DNA of 64,000 nt from DATFVA01 sp963774455 (GCA_963774455.1 CAVZFD010000003.1:558001-622000); one strand, 5' to 3'; positions 53,152 through 61,521 are shown, counted from the stretch's first letter. Made by a program: numbers and translations. The notes: generated by a model not told the origin, from the sequence alone.

Positions 53152-54111
53152 TTATTTATTTTGCCAGGTACTTACCGAAACTGAATCACCAATAGAAAAA
53201 CTCATCAAGTCTTCGCCTATAATTATGGGTCCTGAGTATTTTACTTTTGTTCGTTTTAATAACTCCTGCTCATTTTGGCCATACATTTTTACAATATGTG
53301 AATATGCCGCCAGTTTTGGTTTCACTTCATTAAAAACTTTAGCCGCCTGCTCCGGGGTAGTGTGATGAGCTAATATATTATATTTAGAATCTGATTTACT
53401 TAATGTATCCGGGGCAATAGCTACTTCGTGTATCAACAAATCTGTTCCTCTTGCATACTTAATTAAGTTTTCCGAATATCGTGTATCGCCGGATAATACA
53501 ACCGAATGGCCTTTATATTCAACCCGATACCCGAAGGCAGGCACAACAGGATAATGGTCTACCAAAAATGCAATTACTTTTACTCCATTATTTTCATAGA
53601 CAACTCCCTGCTGTATTTCAGCAGCCAACAGTTTGCTGCCTTCTTCAGGTGCCTTATCATCTTCTATTCTTATTTTTATATCGAAGACAAATGCCTTTTG
53701 TAAATATTCTATCATATTACCGGTGCCTACTGGCCCAAATACTTTAAGTGGTTCAGATCTCTTTGATATGAGCCATCCTGTAAGCCATAAGTCTGGTATA
53801 CCCACAATGTGGTCCGAATGCAGGTGGGTTAGAAAAAGAGCACCAATTTTATCATATGAAACCTTTATTTCACGTAACCTTTGTAAACAACCGCGACCAG
53901 CATCAAAGAGTAAGTTTTCGCTGCCGGCCTGAACAAGAGTACTTGCGCCAAAACGGTCCATAATCGGTTGAGGAGTACCTGTACCCAGTAAGGTAACTTT
54001 TATATCAGGTTCATCAACCTGAAGGCTATCTTTACTTGCTCTGATTTGTCCCGATATTATTATACTGATTAAAACAAAGTAACAGAAGTTTTTCATACTA
54101 TAATCTTTCAT
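53152..54111 (-). CDS. Exported RNase Z-like MBL hydrolase
   Basis: 319 residues; start at 54111, or at 54096 giving MKNFCYF directly at the signal peptide. Signal peptide MKNFCYFVLISIIISGQIRA. MBL domain in RNase Z/AtsA order: VTLLGTGTPQP, FDAGRGCLQRL, LTHLHSDHIVGIPDLW (zinc motif), SGDTRYSENLIKYARGTDLLIHE and ILAHHTTPEQAAKVF. RNase Z proper is cytoplasmic; an exported form is more likely a hydrolase such as the arylsulfatase-like AtsA group. It stands alone between gene remnants. Confidence 0.85.
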   Translation of the reverse strand: MKDYSMKNFCYFVLISIIISGQIRASKDSLQVDEPDIKVTLLGTGTPQPIMDRFGASTLVQAGSENLLFDAGRGCLQRLREIKVSYDKIGALFLTHLHSDHIVGIPDLWLTGWLISKRSEPLKVFGPVGTGNMIEYLQKAFVFDIKIRIEDDKAPEEGSKLLAAEIQQGVVYENNGVKVIAFLVDHYPVVPAFGYRVEYKGHSVVLSGDTRYSENLIKYARGTDLLIHEVAIAPDTLSKSDSKYNILAHHTTPEQAAKVFNEVKPKLAAYSHIVKMYGQNEQELLKRTKVKYSGPIIIGEDLMSFSIGDSVSVSTWQNK

Positions 54112-54501
54112 AATGTAATTCCAGATGAAGTCGTCTGGACAATTAGAATATTAAAAAGTTTTTAAAACATACTTATATTAAATGCAAACACAGAACCTAT
54201 CGAGAACTGAGTACGCGCCTGAAGTGGAGATAGTGAGGACTTGAAATTAACTGTAAATGAACGTGTAGATGTATTAACACTTGCTTAACTTCAATTATTT
54301 TTACTTAAGAAACAATAGTTTAGTAAAATATTCTTTTAGCTATGATAATTCTTACATAAGGAAATTTCTTGAATGAGTTCCTGGTTGTGAAGATATAGAA
54401 AAAGTTTAAGCAAGAAGAAAGAATAAATAATAAACTGATTATAAATTCTTAAGTAGTGAATTGTGTATTAATAACATTCATCATTTGTTGAAACAATTTA
54501 A
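54112..54501. other. Intergenic region
   Basis: 390 bp, AT-rich, no gene. Only a small inverted repeat CCAGA (54121-54125)/TCTGG (54134-54138) near the MBL gene start was seen. Nothing else recognisable. Confidence 0.45.
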
Positions 54502-55608
54502 TTAAGTGTTAGCTTTAACTTTTTTCCCGGAAAATTTTAATAGCCTTGACCCATTGGATGACATAGTGTTACCGATTAAAAATCCAAAAGGTTTTAAAGA
54601 GTCAATCCGATCAAATATTACTTTAAGTATGGCTAATAATGGTAAAGAAAGAAACATTCCTGATATGCCCCAAAATGCACTACCGACTAATACTGCTATA
54701 ATTGATATAAACTCATTAATCTTTATTTTGGATGAAACAATTTTTGGCACAATTATATTATTATCTATAAACTGAACAAAGCTGAATAATATAAGTACCC
54801 AAAGTGCATATATTGGTGCTTTAGTTGCCAGAACAATTATAATTGTTAAAGCCATTGCAACAATACCTCCGATATAAGGAATTATATTGAGTAAAGCACT
54901 AATTACTCCAAGCAATACAGCATAGTCAACTCCCAATATGAATAACCCTAATGTATTCATAGCTGCAACTATACCGGTCTCTGTCAGCAATCCTATTAAA
55001 TAGTTCTGAATAAGTAATTTTGATTCCACAATTATTTCAGCAACTGTATTATGTTTTTCAGCAGGAAAAAGCTTACTAAAAAATTCAAGAAATAGCTGTT
55101 TATACCATAAGATTAGAAATATATACACAGGCAATAATACGAATACTGCGATCATATTACCCACGGATAATATAGTTGGGGCTATTAATGATTTGCCGGC
55201 AGTTAATGCTTCATTCTGCATTTGAGCGAGCCATCCTTTAATTTCTTCCTGGCTTACATTAAATATTTGTGAGGTCCATTGGATACTCTGGTTGATAAAA
55301 ATATTTATTTTTTCTTCCAGCTGCGGCAGCATTTCGCCAAACATAATTATCTGGGAGGAAATAAAGTATAACAATGCAGCTAAACAACTAATCGCCAAGA
55401 GAATCGAAATAAGAATGGCAATAAAACGATTAATTTTTTTATTGTATAAAAAATTAACGATTGGATTTAGTAAGATGGCAATGATAAAAGCAAATACCAG
55501 AGGTACTATTATTGATTGGCCAATATAAAGTATAAAAAACAGGATAATTATTCCCAGAAGTATCTGCGATACCTTCGCATAGAGAGGTATTATAATTTCA
55601 GTTTTCAT
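54502..55608 (-). CDS. AI-2E family transporter
   Basis: 368 residues with about eight membrane helices, two N-terminal (ILLGIIILFFILYIGQSIIVPLVFAFI), a soluble segment (about 85-150), then the conserved ALLNIIPYIGGIVAMALTIII and VQFIDNNIIVPKIVSSKIKINEFISI. The PYIGG and DN-x-x-x-P-x-I motifs mark the family (PerM/TqsA/YdiK). Members export small molecules or ions such as Na+/H+ exchange; substrate unknown. Confidence 0.92.
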   Translation of the reverse strand: MKTEIIIPLYAKVSQILLGIIILFFILYIGQSIIVPLVFAFIIAILLNPIVNFLYNKKINRFIAILISILLAISCLAALLYFISSQIIMFGEMLPQLEEKINIFINQSIQWTSQIFNVSQEEIKGWLAQMQNEALTAGKSLIAPTILSVGNMIAVFVLLPVYIFLILWYKQLFLEFFSKLFPAEKHNTVAEIIVESKLLIQNYLIGLLTETGIVAAMNTLGLFILGVDYAVLLGVISALLNIIPYIGGIVAMALTIIIVLATKAPIYALWVLILFSFVQFIDNNIIVPKIVSSKIKINEFISIIAVLVGSAFWGISGMFLSLPLLAILKVIFDRIDSLKPFGFLIGNTMSSNGSRLLKFSGKKVKANT

Positions 55609-55688
55609 AATTTATTATAAATTACTTTAAGCTGGATGGTAAAACCTTCCAATATTAAATTTCAAAGAATTCATTCAATCCCTCATAG

Positions 55689-56357
55689 TCACTCTCCTGT
55701 TTCTGAATGCGGAGCATCCACAGGTTTTGATTGCGGTGAACCAATTTCTCTTAAATAAATTGATAAGAATATAATCGCAAAGACTGATAGAAATTCACTT
55801 TGCCAGTTTTGAAAAGATTCAAACCAAAGCCTGCTGTTGCCCATATATGTAATCATAGTTTCAGTAGATTTACCTTCTAAAACCCGCTGTTCATTAAAAT
55901 CTTTATTGCTCCCGTACCAGTGCAATAAAAAGGAAGCGATAAATAAAAGCAGCAATGAAAGTGAAAGCGAGTGTTTATAAATAGAAAGAATAATACCGCC
56001 TTTTCTTACCGGCCAGCGAGCACCGGGATGTTTTTTAGGCTGCCTATCAACATCTTCCTTACCCGAAAGCTTTTTGGATTCAGATGAACCTTTTTGCCGA
56101 AGGAAAACAGTGAGCCAAACATACAATGCCATCTGAAGAAATTCGCTTTCCCAATTTTCGAATGTTGCTTCTATAAAATGACCACTCTTAAGATATTGAA
56201 AAATGCCAACCGGATTTTGATGGTGCTCATTTAAAAAATTATTATACTGTTTCAAGCCTGTAAGCATCTGCGCAGATATAGTAATAACAGCCAATAAGAG
56301 AAAAGTAATGCTTAAACTGTTATTGTACAAAAAGGAATTTATTCTTTTGTTAATCAT
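55689..56357 (-). CDS. DUF6766 family membrane protein
   Basis: 222 residues made of two related halves. Each half starts with a helix (LSITFLLLAVITISAQML; LSLSLLLLFIASFLLHWYG), then FLNEH or FNEQ, then FENWESEFLQMALYVWL or FQNWQSEFLSVFAIIFL, and ends in LRQKGSSESK or LREIGSPQSK. It is an integral membrane protein with four helices. Function unknown. It precedes the AI-2E gene on the same strand by 80 bp. Confidence 0.82.
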   Translation of the reverse strand: MINKRINSFLYNNSLSITFLLLAVITISAQMLTGLKQYNNFLNEHHQNPVGIFQYLKSGHFIEATFENWESEFLQMALYVWLTVFLRQKGSSESKKLSGKEDVDRQPKKHPGARWPVRKGGIILSIYKHSLSLSLLLLFIASFLLHWYGSNKDFNEQRVLEGKSTETMITYMGNSRLWFESFQNWQSEFLSVFAIIFLSIYLREIGSPQSKPVDAPHSETGE

Positions 56358-56456
56358 AACTCCTTATCTTTTTGGCAATATTGAATCTTTCGTAAGTGCC
56401 ATTGCTAAGCACAGAATAAAAGATATCAGTTTATAAATTATGCACCTCAAATGAAA

Positions 56457-56487
56457 AGCCTGTCCAATTTATTTGAACAGGCCTTTA
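56457..56487 (-). terminator. Terminator after the amylase stub
   Basis: AGCCTGTCC / GAACAGGCCT form a stem of about 7-8 bp with loop AATTTATTT, with A and T runs on either side, so it may work in both directions. Confidence 0.6.
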
Positions 56488-56492
56488 CAAAA

Positions 56493-56732
56493 TTATCTTC
56501 CTGATATTGTTTCTAATTCTTTATCGAATTCCCCCAGATCAAAGAGATCATAAACACCATATCCGACATCGGATCCACCCGCAGATCCTTTATAGGCTGG
56601 GGGCAGCCAAACCGATGTAATTCCAGCTTCAGCGAGAGCAGAAGCATTGTTCTCCAATTGTTTCCACAAACTGCCGTCGGCCGCAGTGTACCAGTGGAAA
56701 TATTGAATCATTACACCATTGAATTCGTTCAT
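56493..56732 (-). pseudogene. Alpha-amylase N-terminal stub
   Basis: From the ATG at 56732: NGVMIQYFHWYTAADGSLWKQ, AEAGITSVWLPPAYKGSAGG and GYGVYDLFDLGEFDKE are the N-terminus of cytoplasmic GH13 alpha-amylases (AmyS-like), including the DVGYGVYDLFDLGEF block. The frame then leaves the family (ELETISGR) and stops at 79 residues out of about 480. All catalytic residues are missing. A terminator follows at once, so an internal deletion probably joined the first fifth of the gene to its end. Confidence 0.85.
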
Positions 56733-56928
56733 AATACTCTTTTGGATTTTAATAAACATAGCTCATAGAATATACATCCTTAAGAAAATTACCTATGTGA
56801 TACTTGTTCGATAAAGAGAGATGCAACATGCAGTTCGACTTTTGGACACAACAAAATTTGAGATTTTTGTCAGCAAGACATAGAAAAGTTAAAATTTCAC
56901 GATGTGATGTTAGAGGTTTGAACTATAG

Positions 56929-57126
56929 GGAATCCGTGAAGAATTTCCGAAAAAATATTATGTCGATAGAATGAATGAACATATTTATGTGCGTTATATT
57001 TTTATTAGTAATAGAACATAAATTGAAGAAGCTATTGCTTTAGCGAGGGAAATCCTTGACGAAAGAACACAGACTGACCGGATTAGATACAGTTATAAAT
57101 TATCGGATGTAAAGGATATGGCTTAG
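56929..57126 (+). pseudogene. Interrupted ORF of unknown family
   Basis: Frame reads GIREEFPKKYYVDRMNEHIY, then VRYIFISNRT, a TAA at 57019, and IEEAIALAREILDERTQTDR, YSYKLSDVKDMA, stop. Both halves have protein-like composition and share one frame across the stop, so this looks like a decayed gene without a start. Family not recognised. The remaining 56,760-56,928 holds nothing notable. Confidence 0.35.
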
Positions 57127-57137
57127 CTTTGAGTATT

Positions 57138-58007
57138 TCATTTATTCGACCCAACAGCCATATTATATGCCTTTGCAGCCTCAGATAGCGGTGTTAATGT
57201 ATCTAATAAATTATTGTAAGTTCCTTTTCCGGACAGTTCGTCAGCAACTTTTTTAATTAAAGCTAAAGTAGCTTTCATCAAACTTGAACCAAGACTTAAA
57301 CGGGCAACGCCTAAATCCTGCAGTTCGATTACTGATGGGGGTAATCCTCCTTCAACCTTAGGATTTGCAAGAATATTAATTGGGGCATCAATTTCCTTAA
57401 CCAAAGTTGAAATCGTTTCTTTTTCCCAGACGGGTTGTACAAATATGCAGTCGGCACCCGCTTCCCGGTATTTATTGCCACGCTTAATTGATTCATATAA
57501 TTTATCACGCGGCGAACCTGACGAAGTATAAAATGAATCCGTTCTGGCATTAATTACTAAATGAAAGCCCAGCGAATTTGATAATTCCCGAATGGCTGAT
57601 ATTCTTTCACAAAATTCCATCTCGTCAATTAATATTGGATTTAAATCAATACTGTCTTCAATGTTTATTCCAACAATTCCTGTTGCAATTATCTTTTTAA
57701 CTGAATTAATTATTTCATTTAAATTATTTCCATATCCGGCTTCTATATCCACTGTCACCGGAACTCGTACTCCATTTACTATTCCCGTAATAGTTTCAAT
57801 CATTTCTGGCAATGTTATTACCTGGCAGTCAGGATACCCTAAAGAGGCAGCTATTCCCATACTTGTCGTTGCAATTGCTTTATAGCCGCTTGCTTCTATT
57901 AATTTTGAACTTCCAATATCCCAAGAATTTAACAAAACCAGAATATCCTTGTCATTATGATATTTCAAGAACAGTTCGGCTTTTTCTTTTTGAATTCCTG
58001 AAACCAT
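57138..58007 (-). CDS. Isocitrate lyase/PEP mutase superfamily enzyme (PrpB-like)
   Basis: 289 residues from the ATG at 58007 (AAGGATC before it); a second ATG at 58052 adds 15 residues unlike the family. Motifs: LVLLNSWDIGSSKLIEASGYKAIATTSMGIAASLGYPD, VTVDIEAGYG (Mg-binding Asp/Glu), GINIEDS and INARTDSFY. The family includes methylisocitrate lyase, PEP mutase and related C-C bond enzymes. The usual KKCGH catalytic motif is not evident, so it belongs to the uncharacterised branch. Confidence 0.85.
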   Translation of the reverse strand: MVSGIQKEKAELFLKYHNDKDILVLLNSWDIGSSKLIEASGYKAIATTSMGIAASLGYPDCQVITLPEMIETITGIVNGVRVPVTVDIEAGYGNNLNEIINSVKKIIATGIVGINIEDSIDLNPILIDEMEFCERISAIRELSNSLGFHLVINARTDSFYTSSGSPRDKLYESIKRGNKYREAGADCIFVQPVWEKETISTLVKEIDAPINILANPKVEGGLPPSVIELQDLGVARLSLGSSLMKATLALIKKVADELSGKGTYNNLLDTLTPLSEAAKAYNMAVGSNK

Positions 58008-58184
58008 AGTTTGATCCTTTTTAAGATCTAATATAAAAACATCTTTCTTCACTTTGAATACTAAACGTAGTGTTCTTCAACCTGCATCCATCTACTTATA
58101 ATTCTGCAGGCTGCAGTATGTAAAGATCAGTTGTCGGGAATTGTTATTCTGCTTTAGAATATATTTGCAATAACACCTGCTGGG

Positions 58185-58232
58185 TTCAGCTATTTCAGTA
58201 AAACCTGTTCTCTCGCTTTAGCTCCGACCTGC
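58185..58232. repeat. Intergenic repeat, copy 1
   Basis: TTCAGCTATTTCAGTAAAACC followed by T-rich CTCGC...CTCCG. It matches copy 2 at 60945 over about 45 bp with a few changes. It is followed by a GC-rich hairpin CGCTCC (58242-58247) / GGAGCG (58254-58259). It lies after the T9SS gene ending at 58296. Confidence 0.65.
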
Positions 58233-58295
58233 CCGTAGGCCCGCTCCGCCGGGGGAGCGAGGCGAGCATACAGGCTCATCGGAACGGTGGCAGTA

Positions 58296-59933
58296 CTAAC
58301 GAAGCAGGATCATCTTCTTTGTCTGCACAAAACTTCCTGCCTGCCCGCCGTTAGGCGTGGCTATAATTTGATAGAAATAAACTCCGCTGGGTAGTGATGA
58401 AGCGTTAAACTCAACCTGATAATATCCGGGTTGTCTTTCTTCACTCACTACAACTGCAACTTCTTCTCCAATTAGATTTAGAACTGTGATCGTCACATTG
58501 GATTTATTTTGAATACCAAATCCAATTGTTGTCGAAGGATTGAAAGGATTGGGCCAATTCTGTTCAAGCAAATATGAATTAAATGCCCGCCACTCTATTT
58601 CTACTACATCTGAGTATTCATAGCTTCCATTGTAATCAACTTGCTTAAGTCTGTAGTAATATTTTCCATCGACTAAATTTTTATCAATGTAGGAATATTC
58701 TGTCCGATCTGTTGTTGTTCCTTTTGCGTAAACCATCCCAACAGTGACAAAATCAGCTCCTTCATAACTTCTTTGTACTTCAAATCCGAGATTATTTAAT
58801 TCTGTTGCTGTCGACCAGTTAATTATTACTCCTTTTCCATTTGTGATTGCTGTGAAGGATGTTAATTCAACAGGAAGAGGGGGTCCGGACCATTTATACA
58901 CGACAAAGTCATCCCAATTTTGTGCCCACCCAGTTCTTATGGAGCCAAAAATTGGCCCGGCAAGCCCAAGAGTATCTTCAACTGACTGCCAGGTGTTTCC
59001 CCCATCAAGAGAATAAGCCGTGCCTATAGTATCGAGAGGTGCTGTTACTAAATATGCTTGTAAACTTCCCGGGATGCTGCAGATATATGCAGGAGTAATC
59101 GATAACGGAAAATTCATTTCAATCCAGTCATTTCCACCATTATCAGTCTTAAACATTTTATAATAACTTGAAGGGCCCGGAGAAGTCCAATTCGTAATTA
59201 ATAATAATCCATCATTTGGATTTACAAATGCTATTGAGGTTGGATACGGCCATTGACCAGTCGGCATTGGATTTGGCAAGTCATCTGATACAGTCCAGTT
59301 TGATCCTCTATCGGTACTTTTAAAAATCCTTAAGCTATTTGGATTCTCCTTATATGTTGGAACCCAGATTGAGTTCTCATTTGCCCCGAATAGCATTTGG
59401 GTCCCCATTTCATTTGCATAAGCCGGAGGAATATTAGAATCAGGTACGCGTACCCAATTTTCACCACCATCAGTTGTGGTATATATTTCCAGATAGCCGC
59501 CCACCGGGTCTCCTACTGTTACCCCATTATTCTCATCGAAGAAATAAATAAAATCTATAAACGAAGCATAAGAAAATGCTGCAGAAAATTGCTCAAACCA
59601 ACTTGTTCCACCATCAGTTGTTTTTAGTATTCGCCATTCACCACTGGCTAAAGAAACTCCGAGATATGCAGTACTTGCATTTCTTGCATAGATACTAGAT
59701 ATAAAACCAGCAATCGGAACAACACCATCTGACCAGGTTATTCCACTGTCGGTTGTTTTAAAGTATCCCAAATTACCTGTTGAGTACTCCAGATAACCCC
59801 AATAAACATCATCAACTGCCCACGAGCCCCCGATACTATTTACACCCGTAAACTCGTGTTGTGATATCCATTGTGCATTTACTGTAATGCATAGTAAAAA
59901 AAGAAAAAGCAAAAAACGAAGAAAAGTTTTCAT
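58296..59933 (-). CDS. T9SS-exported YCF48/BNR-repeat protein
   Basis: 545 residues with GGAGG upstream. Signal peptide (MKTFLRFLLFLFLLCITVNAQ). YCF48/BNR units: KTTDSGITWSDG, KTTDGGTSWFEQF, YTTTDGGENWVRV, KSTDRGSNWTVS, YSLDGGNTWQSV. A fibronectin-like part follows (LTSFTAITNGKGVIINWSTA), then the sorting domain (NWPNPFNPSTTIGFGIQ ... FVQTKKMILLR). The sorting domain contains an extra TPNGGQAGS encoded by GC-rich DNA. It is the last gene of a row that starts with the second hybrid kinase. Confidence 0.9.
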   Translation of the reverse strand: MKTFLRFLLFLFLLCITVNAQWISQHEFTGVNSIGGSWAVDDVYWGYLEYSTGNLGYFKTTDSGITWSDGVVPIAGFISSIYARNASTAYLGVSLASGEWRILKTTDGGTSWFEQFSAAFSYASFIDFIYFFDENNGVTVGDPVGGYLEIYTTTDGGENWVRVPDSNIPPAYANEMGTQMLFGANENSIWVPTYKENPNSLRIFKSTDRGSNWTVSDDLPNPMPTGQWPYPTSIAFVNPNDGLLLITNWTSPGPSSYYKMFKTDNGGNDWIEMNFPLSITPAYICSIPGSLQAYLVTAPLDTIGTAYSLDGGNTWQSVEDTLGLAGPIFGSIRTGWAQNWDDFVVYKWSGPPLPVELTSFTAITNGKGVIINWSTATELNNLGFEVQRSYEGADFVTVGMVYAKGTTTDRTEYSYIDKNLVDGKYYYRLKQVDYNGSYEYSDVVEIEWRAFNSYLLEQNWPNPFNPSTTIGFGIQNKSNVTITVLNLIGEEVAVVVSEERQPGYYQVEFNASSLPSGVYFYQIIATPNGGQAGSFVQTKKMILLR

Positions 59934-59965
59934 AACAGCCTCCTAATCAAATAATTAAATTAATA

Positions 59966-60199
59966 TTATTTACCAGCAGGTCTGCTTAGGAGGGTTTCCG
60001 TGCCAACGGAATAAGTGCCTGCCGGAAGCGGATCAAGTACAAGTTTGTGGATTTTTTCAGGGAACGAAATTTTAACACCCTTTTTTAATAAGCCCATTTC
60101 CTGAGCAACAGCATTGTAAGCAAAAAATGCGGTAAAAAGTATGACGAAAAGAATTTGTAATCGTTTTCCAGTAAAGCTGGATTTCGTACAATTCAACAT
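59966..60199 (-). CDS. Small exported protein of unknown function
   Basis: 77 residues. GGGAGG lies 5 bases before the ATG, a strong ribosome site. An extended signal sequence with KRLQILFVILFTAFFAYNAVAQ suggests export; the mature part is only about 40 residues (GVKISFPEKIHKLVLDPLPA). It lies 32 bp before the T9SS gene, so they are probably co-transcribed. No family is recognised. Confidence 0.6.
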   Translation of the reverse strand: MLNCTKSSFTGKRLQILFVILFTAFFAYNAVAQEMGLLKKGVKISFPEKIHKLVLDPLPAGTYSVGTETLLSRPAGK

Positions 60200-60231
60200 C
60201 AGAACCTCCCGCTGATTTAATTGATAAAATC

Positions 60232-60320
60232 ATAGGGTGCTCACAGGTATGATAACCGTCGGGGTTACCTGTTTATGAGCGGTTTGACCTCAAAAACTGC
60301 TCATTATGTGAACACCCTAT
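60232..60320 (-). repeat. 89-bp element able to fold as a three-way junction
   Basis: Outer stem: ATAGGGTGCTCACA (60232-60245) against TGTGAACACCCTAT (60307-60320), 13 of 14 pairs. Inner stem A: ACAGGTA (60243-60249) / TACCTGT (60266-60272). Inner stem B: ATGAGCGGTTT (60275-60285) / AAACTGCTCAT (60294-60304), with one G-T pair. It begins 5 bases after the stop of the gene at 60326 and lies between co-directional genes. Outer terminal repeats also fit a miniature mobile element. Confidence 0.65.
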
Positions 60321-60325
60321 ATAAA

Positions 60326-60895
60326 TTATTTGATACCTTCCGGACTTTTACTCATCTTAAAGTTTTTTAAACACCATCCCACAGCCCAGCCCTCTTTCTC
60401 ATTACTGTAATATTCAGTGCATTGTTTGGGCCTATTTATAAGTGAGGTGATGTGTTTATGAGTAATAGCTGTTAAAATTTCAGAGGAAACCACATTCAGA
60501 AATTCAGAAGCTGTCTTATAATCGACATTCGGATCTTTCAGATAGACCCTGCAAAAATGTTCCTGTGCGCCTTCGGAATAAGGAATCCAGCTGGTTCCGC
60601 CGTCAATGGTCTGCATCGCAGAACAAAAAATTTCCGCTGACCAGAGAAACTCATTGCTTTCCGTGGAAACCGCGTCGATATTTTTTTCTCTTATGGTCCA
60701 GCGGAACCCGGCATCAGTTGTTATAAAGAGTTCATCGTTCAGCGAGACAGCAAAGCCGTTTTGTTCCGAAGTAAAAACAACCGAATAAATCCTTGTACCC
60801 TCAACCGGGGCATCTTTCCAGTAATCTTTTACCTGTGGAAGACTATCTGCCTGAATCAGGACTGAGCACAGTATGATTTTATTTATTAATTTCAT
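60326..60895 (-). CDS. Exported YCF48-like protein
   Basis: 189 residues with GGGAGGTG before the ATG. N-terminal signal-like segment (MKLINKIILCSVLIQADS). Two YCF48-type units: FTSEQNGFAVSLNDELFITTDAGFRWTIREK and SAMQTIDGGTSWIPYSEG, then EKEGWAVGWCLKNF. It has no sorting domain. Shorter than typical YCF48 proteins, so it may be a trimmed homologue of the repeat part of neighbouring T9SS proteins. Same strand and cluster as the genes on both sides. Confidence 0.7.
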   Translation of the reverse strand: MKLINKIILCSVLIQADSLPQVKDYWKDAPVEGTRIYSVVFTSEQNGFAVSLNDELFITTDAGFRWTIREKNIDAVSTESNEFLWSAEIFCSAMQTIDGGTSWIPYSEGAQEHFCRVYLKDPNVDYKTASEFLNVVSSEILTAITHKHITSLINRPKQCTEYYSNEKEGWAVGWCLKNFKMSKSPEGIK

Positions 60896-60944
60896 TTTAC
60901 ACCTCCCGACTATCTAATCGCAGCGAAAAACTGTCAATTGAATG

Positions 60945-61000
60945 TTCAGCTATTTCACCAAAACCTATCCACTCGCCTCACTCCGGAGCGGGCTGCAGTA
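60945..61000. repeat. Intergenic repeat, copy 2
   Basis: TTCAGCTATTTCACCAAAACC followed by CACTCGCCTCACTCCGGAGCG, matching copy 1 (58185). Both copies follow genes of the same T9SS cluster. Confidence 0.65.
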
Positions 61001-61036
61001 TTAACATTTTTCATAGTTTTATATCCCCTCCCTTGA

Positions 61037-61351
61037 TTAATTTTCTAAAACCATTTTCTTCTCACAGGCATAATCTCTGGCTATCAAACAATAGTAATAA
61101 TCTCCCTCCGGCAACCGCCCGCCGCCTGCTGCTGAATGAAATTCTACCTGATAAGCCCCGGGCTGCTTATCTTCATCTACCAGTCTTCCTATCAGTTCAC
61201 CCTCAGAATCATAAACTTTTATCTGTACCCTGGTTTTATAAGCAACACAATACTTAATCGTTGTTTTGTCACTAAACGGGTTGGGATAGTTCTGATATAA
61301 GTAGAATTCAAGCGGAGTTACATTATCAATAATGGAATTATTGTTTAACAT
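61037..61351 (-). CDS. Stand-alone T9SS sorting domain
   Basis: 104 residues that consist almost entirely of a T9SS type A sorting domain (LYQNYPNPFSDKTTIKYCVA, QIKVYDSEGELIGRLVDED, DYACEKKMVLEN). There is no signal peptide and no passenger domain. GGAGAG precedes the ATG, so it may still be translated, but it would not reach the periplasm. It is either a remnant of a larger gene or the end of a broken one. Inside it, AAGGGRLPEG is encoded by GC-rich repeat-like DNA. Confidence 0.7.
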   Translation of the reverse strand: MLNNNSIIDNVTPLEFYLYQNYPNPFSDKTTIKYCVAYKTRVQIKVYDSEGELIGRLVDEDKQPGAYQVEFHSAAGGGRLPEGDYYYCLIARDYACEKKMVLEN

Positions 61352-61479
61352 TCGCTCTCCATTTCTTAAATTTTTCCTGCAACCGCGTCGGCAATGGAAG
61401 ACAGGGAAGAAAAGTGTATTACCGGGGAATTTTTCTATATGCAGGGTAAGTGTTGGGGGAAACTAAATCTACCAGATAT

Positions 61480-61521
61480 GCGTATAAAACTATCAATTTT
61501 GCGTACGACTATCAGAAATTG
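61480..61521. promoter_or_regulatory. Direct repeat spaced 21 bp, putative AraC-type operator
   Basis: GCGTATAAAACTATCA (61480) and GCGTACGACTATCA (61501) share GCGTA, spaced by 21 bp, and ACTATCA, spaced by 19 bp. The pair lies between the second hybrid kinase and the sorting-domain gene. Confidence 0.45.
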
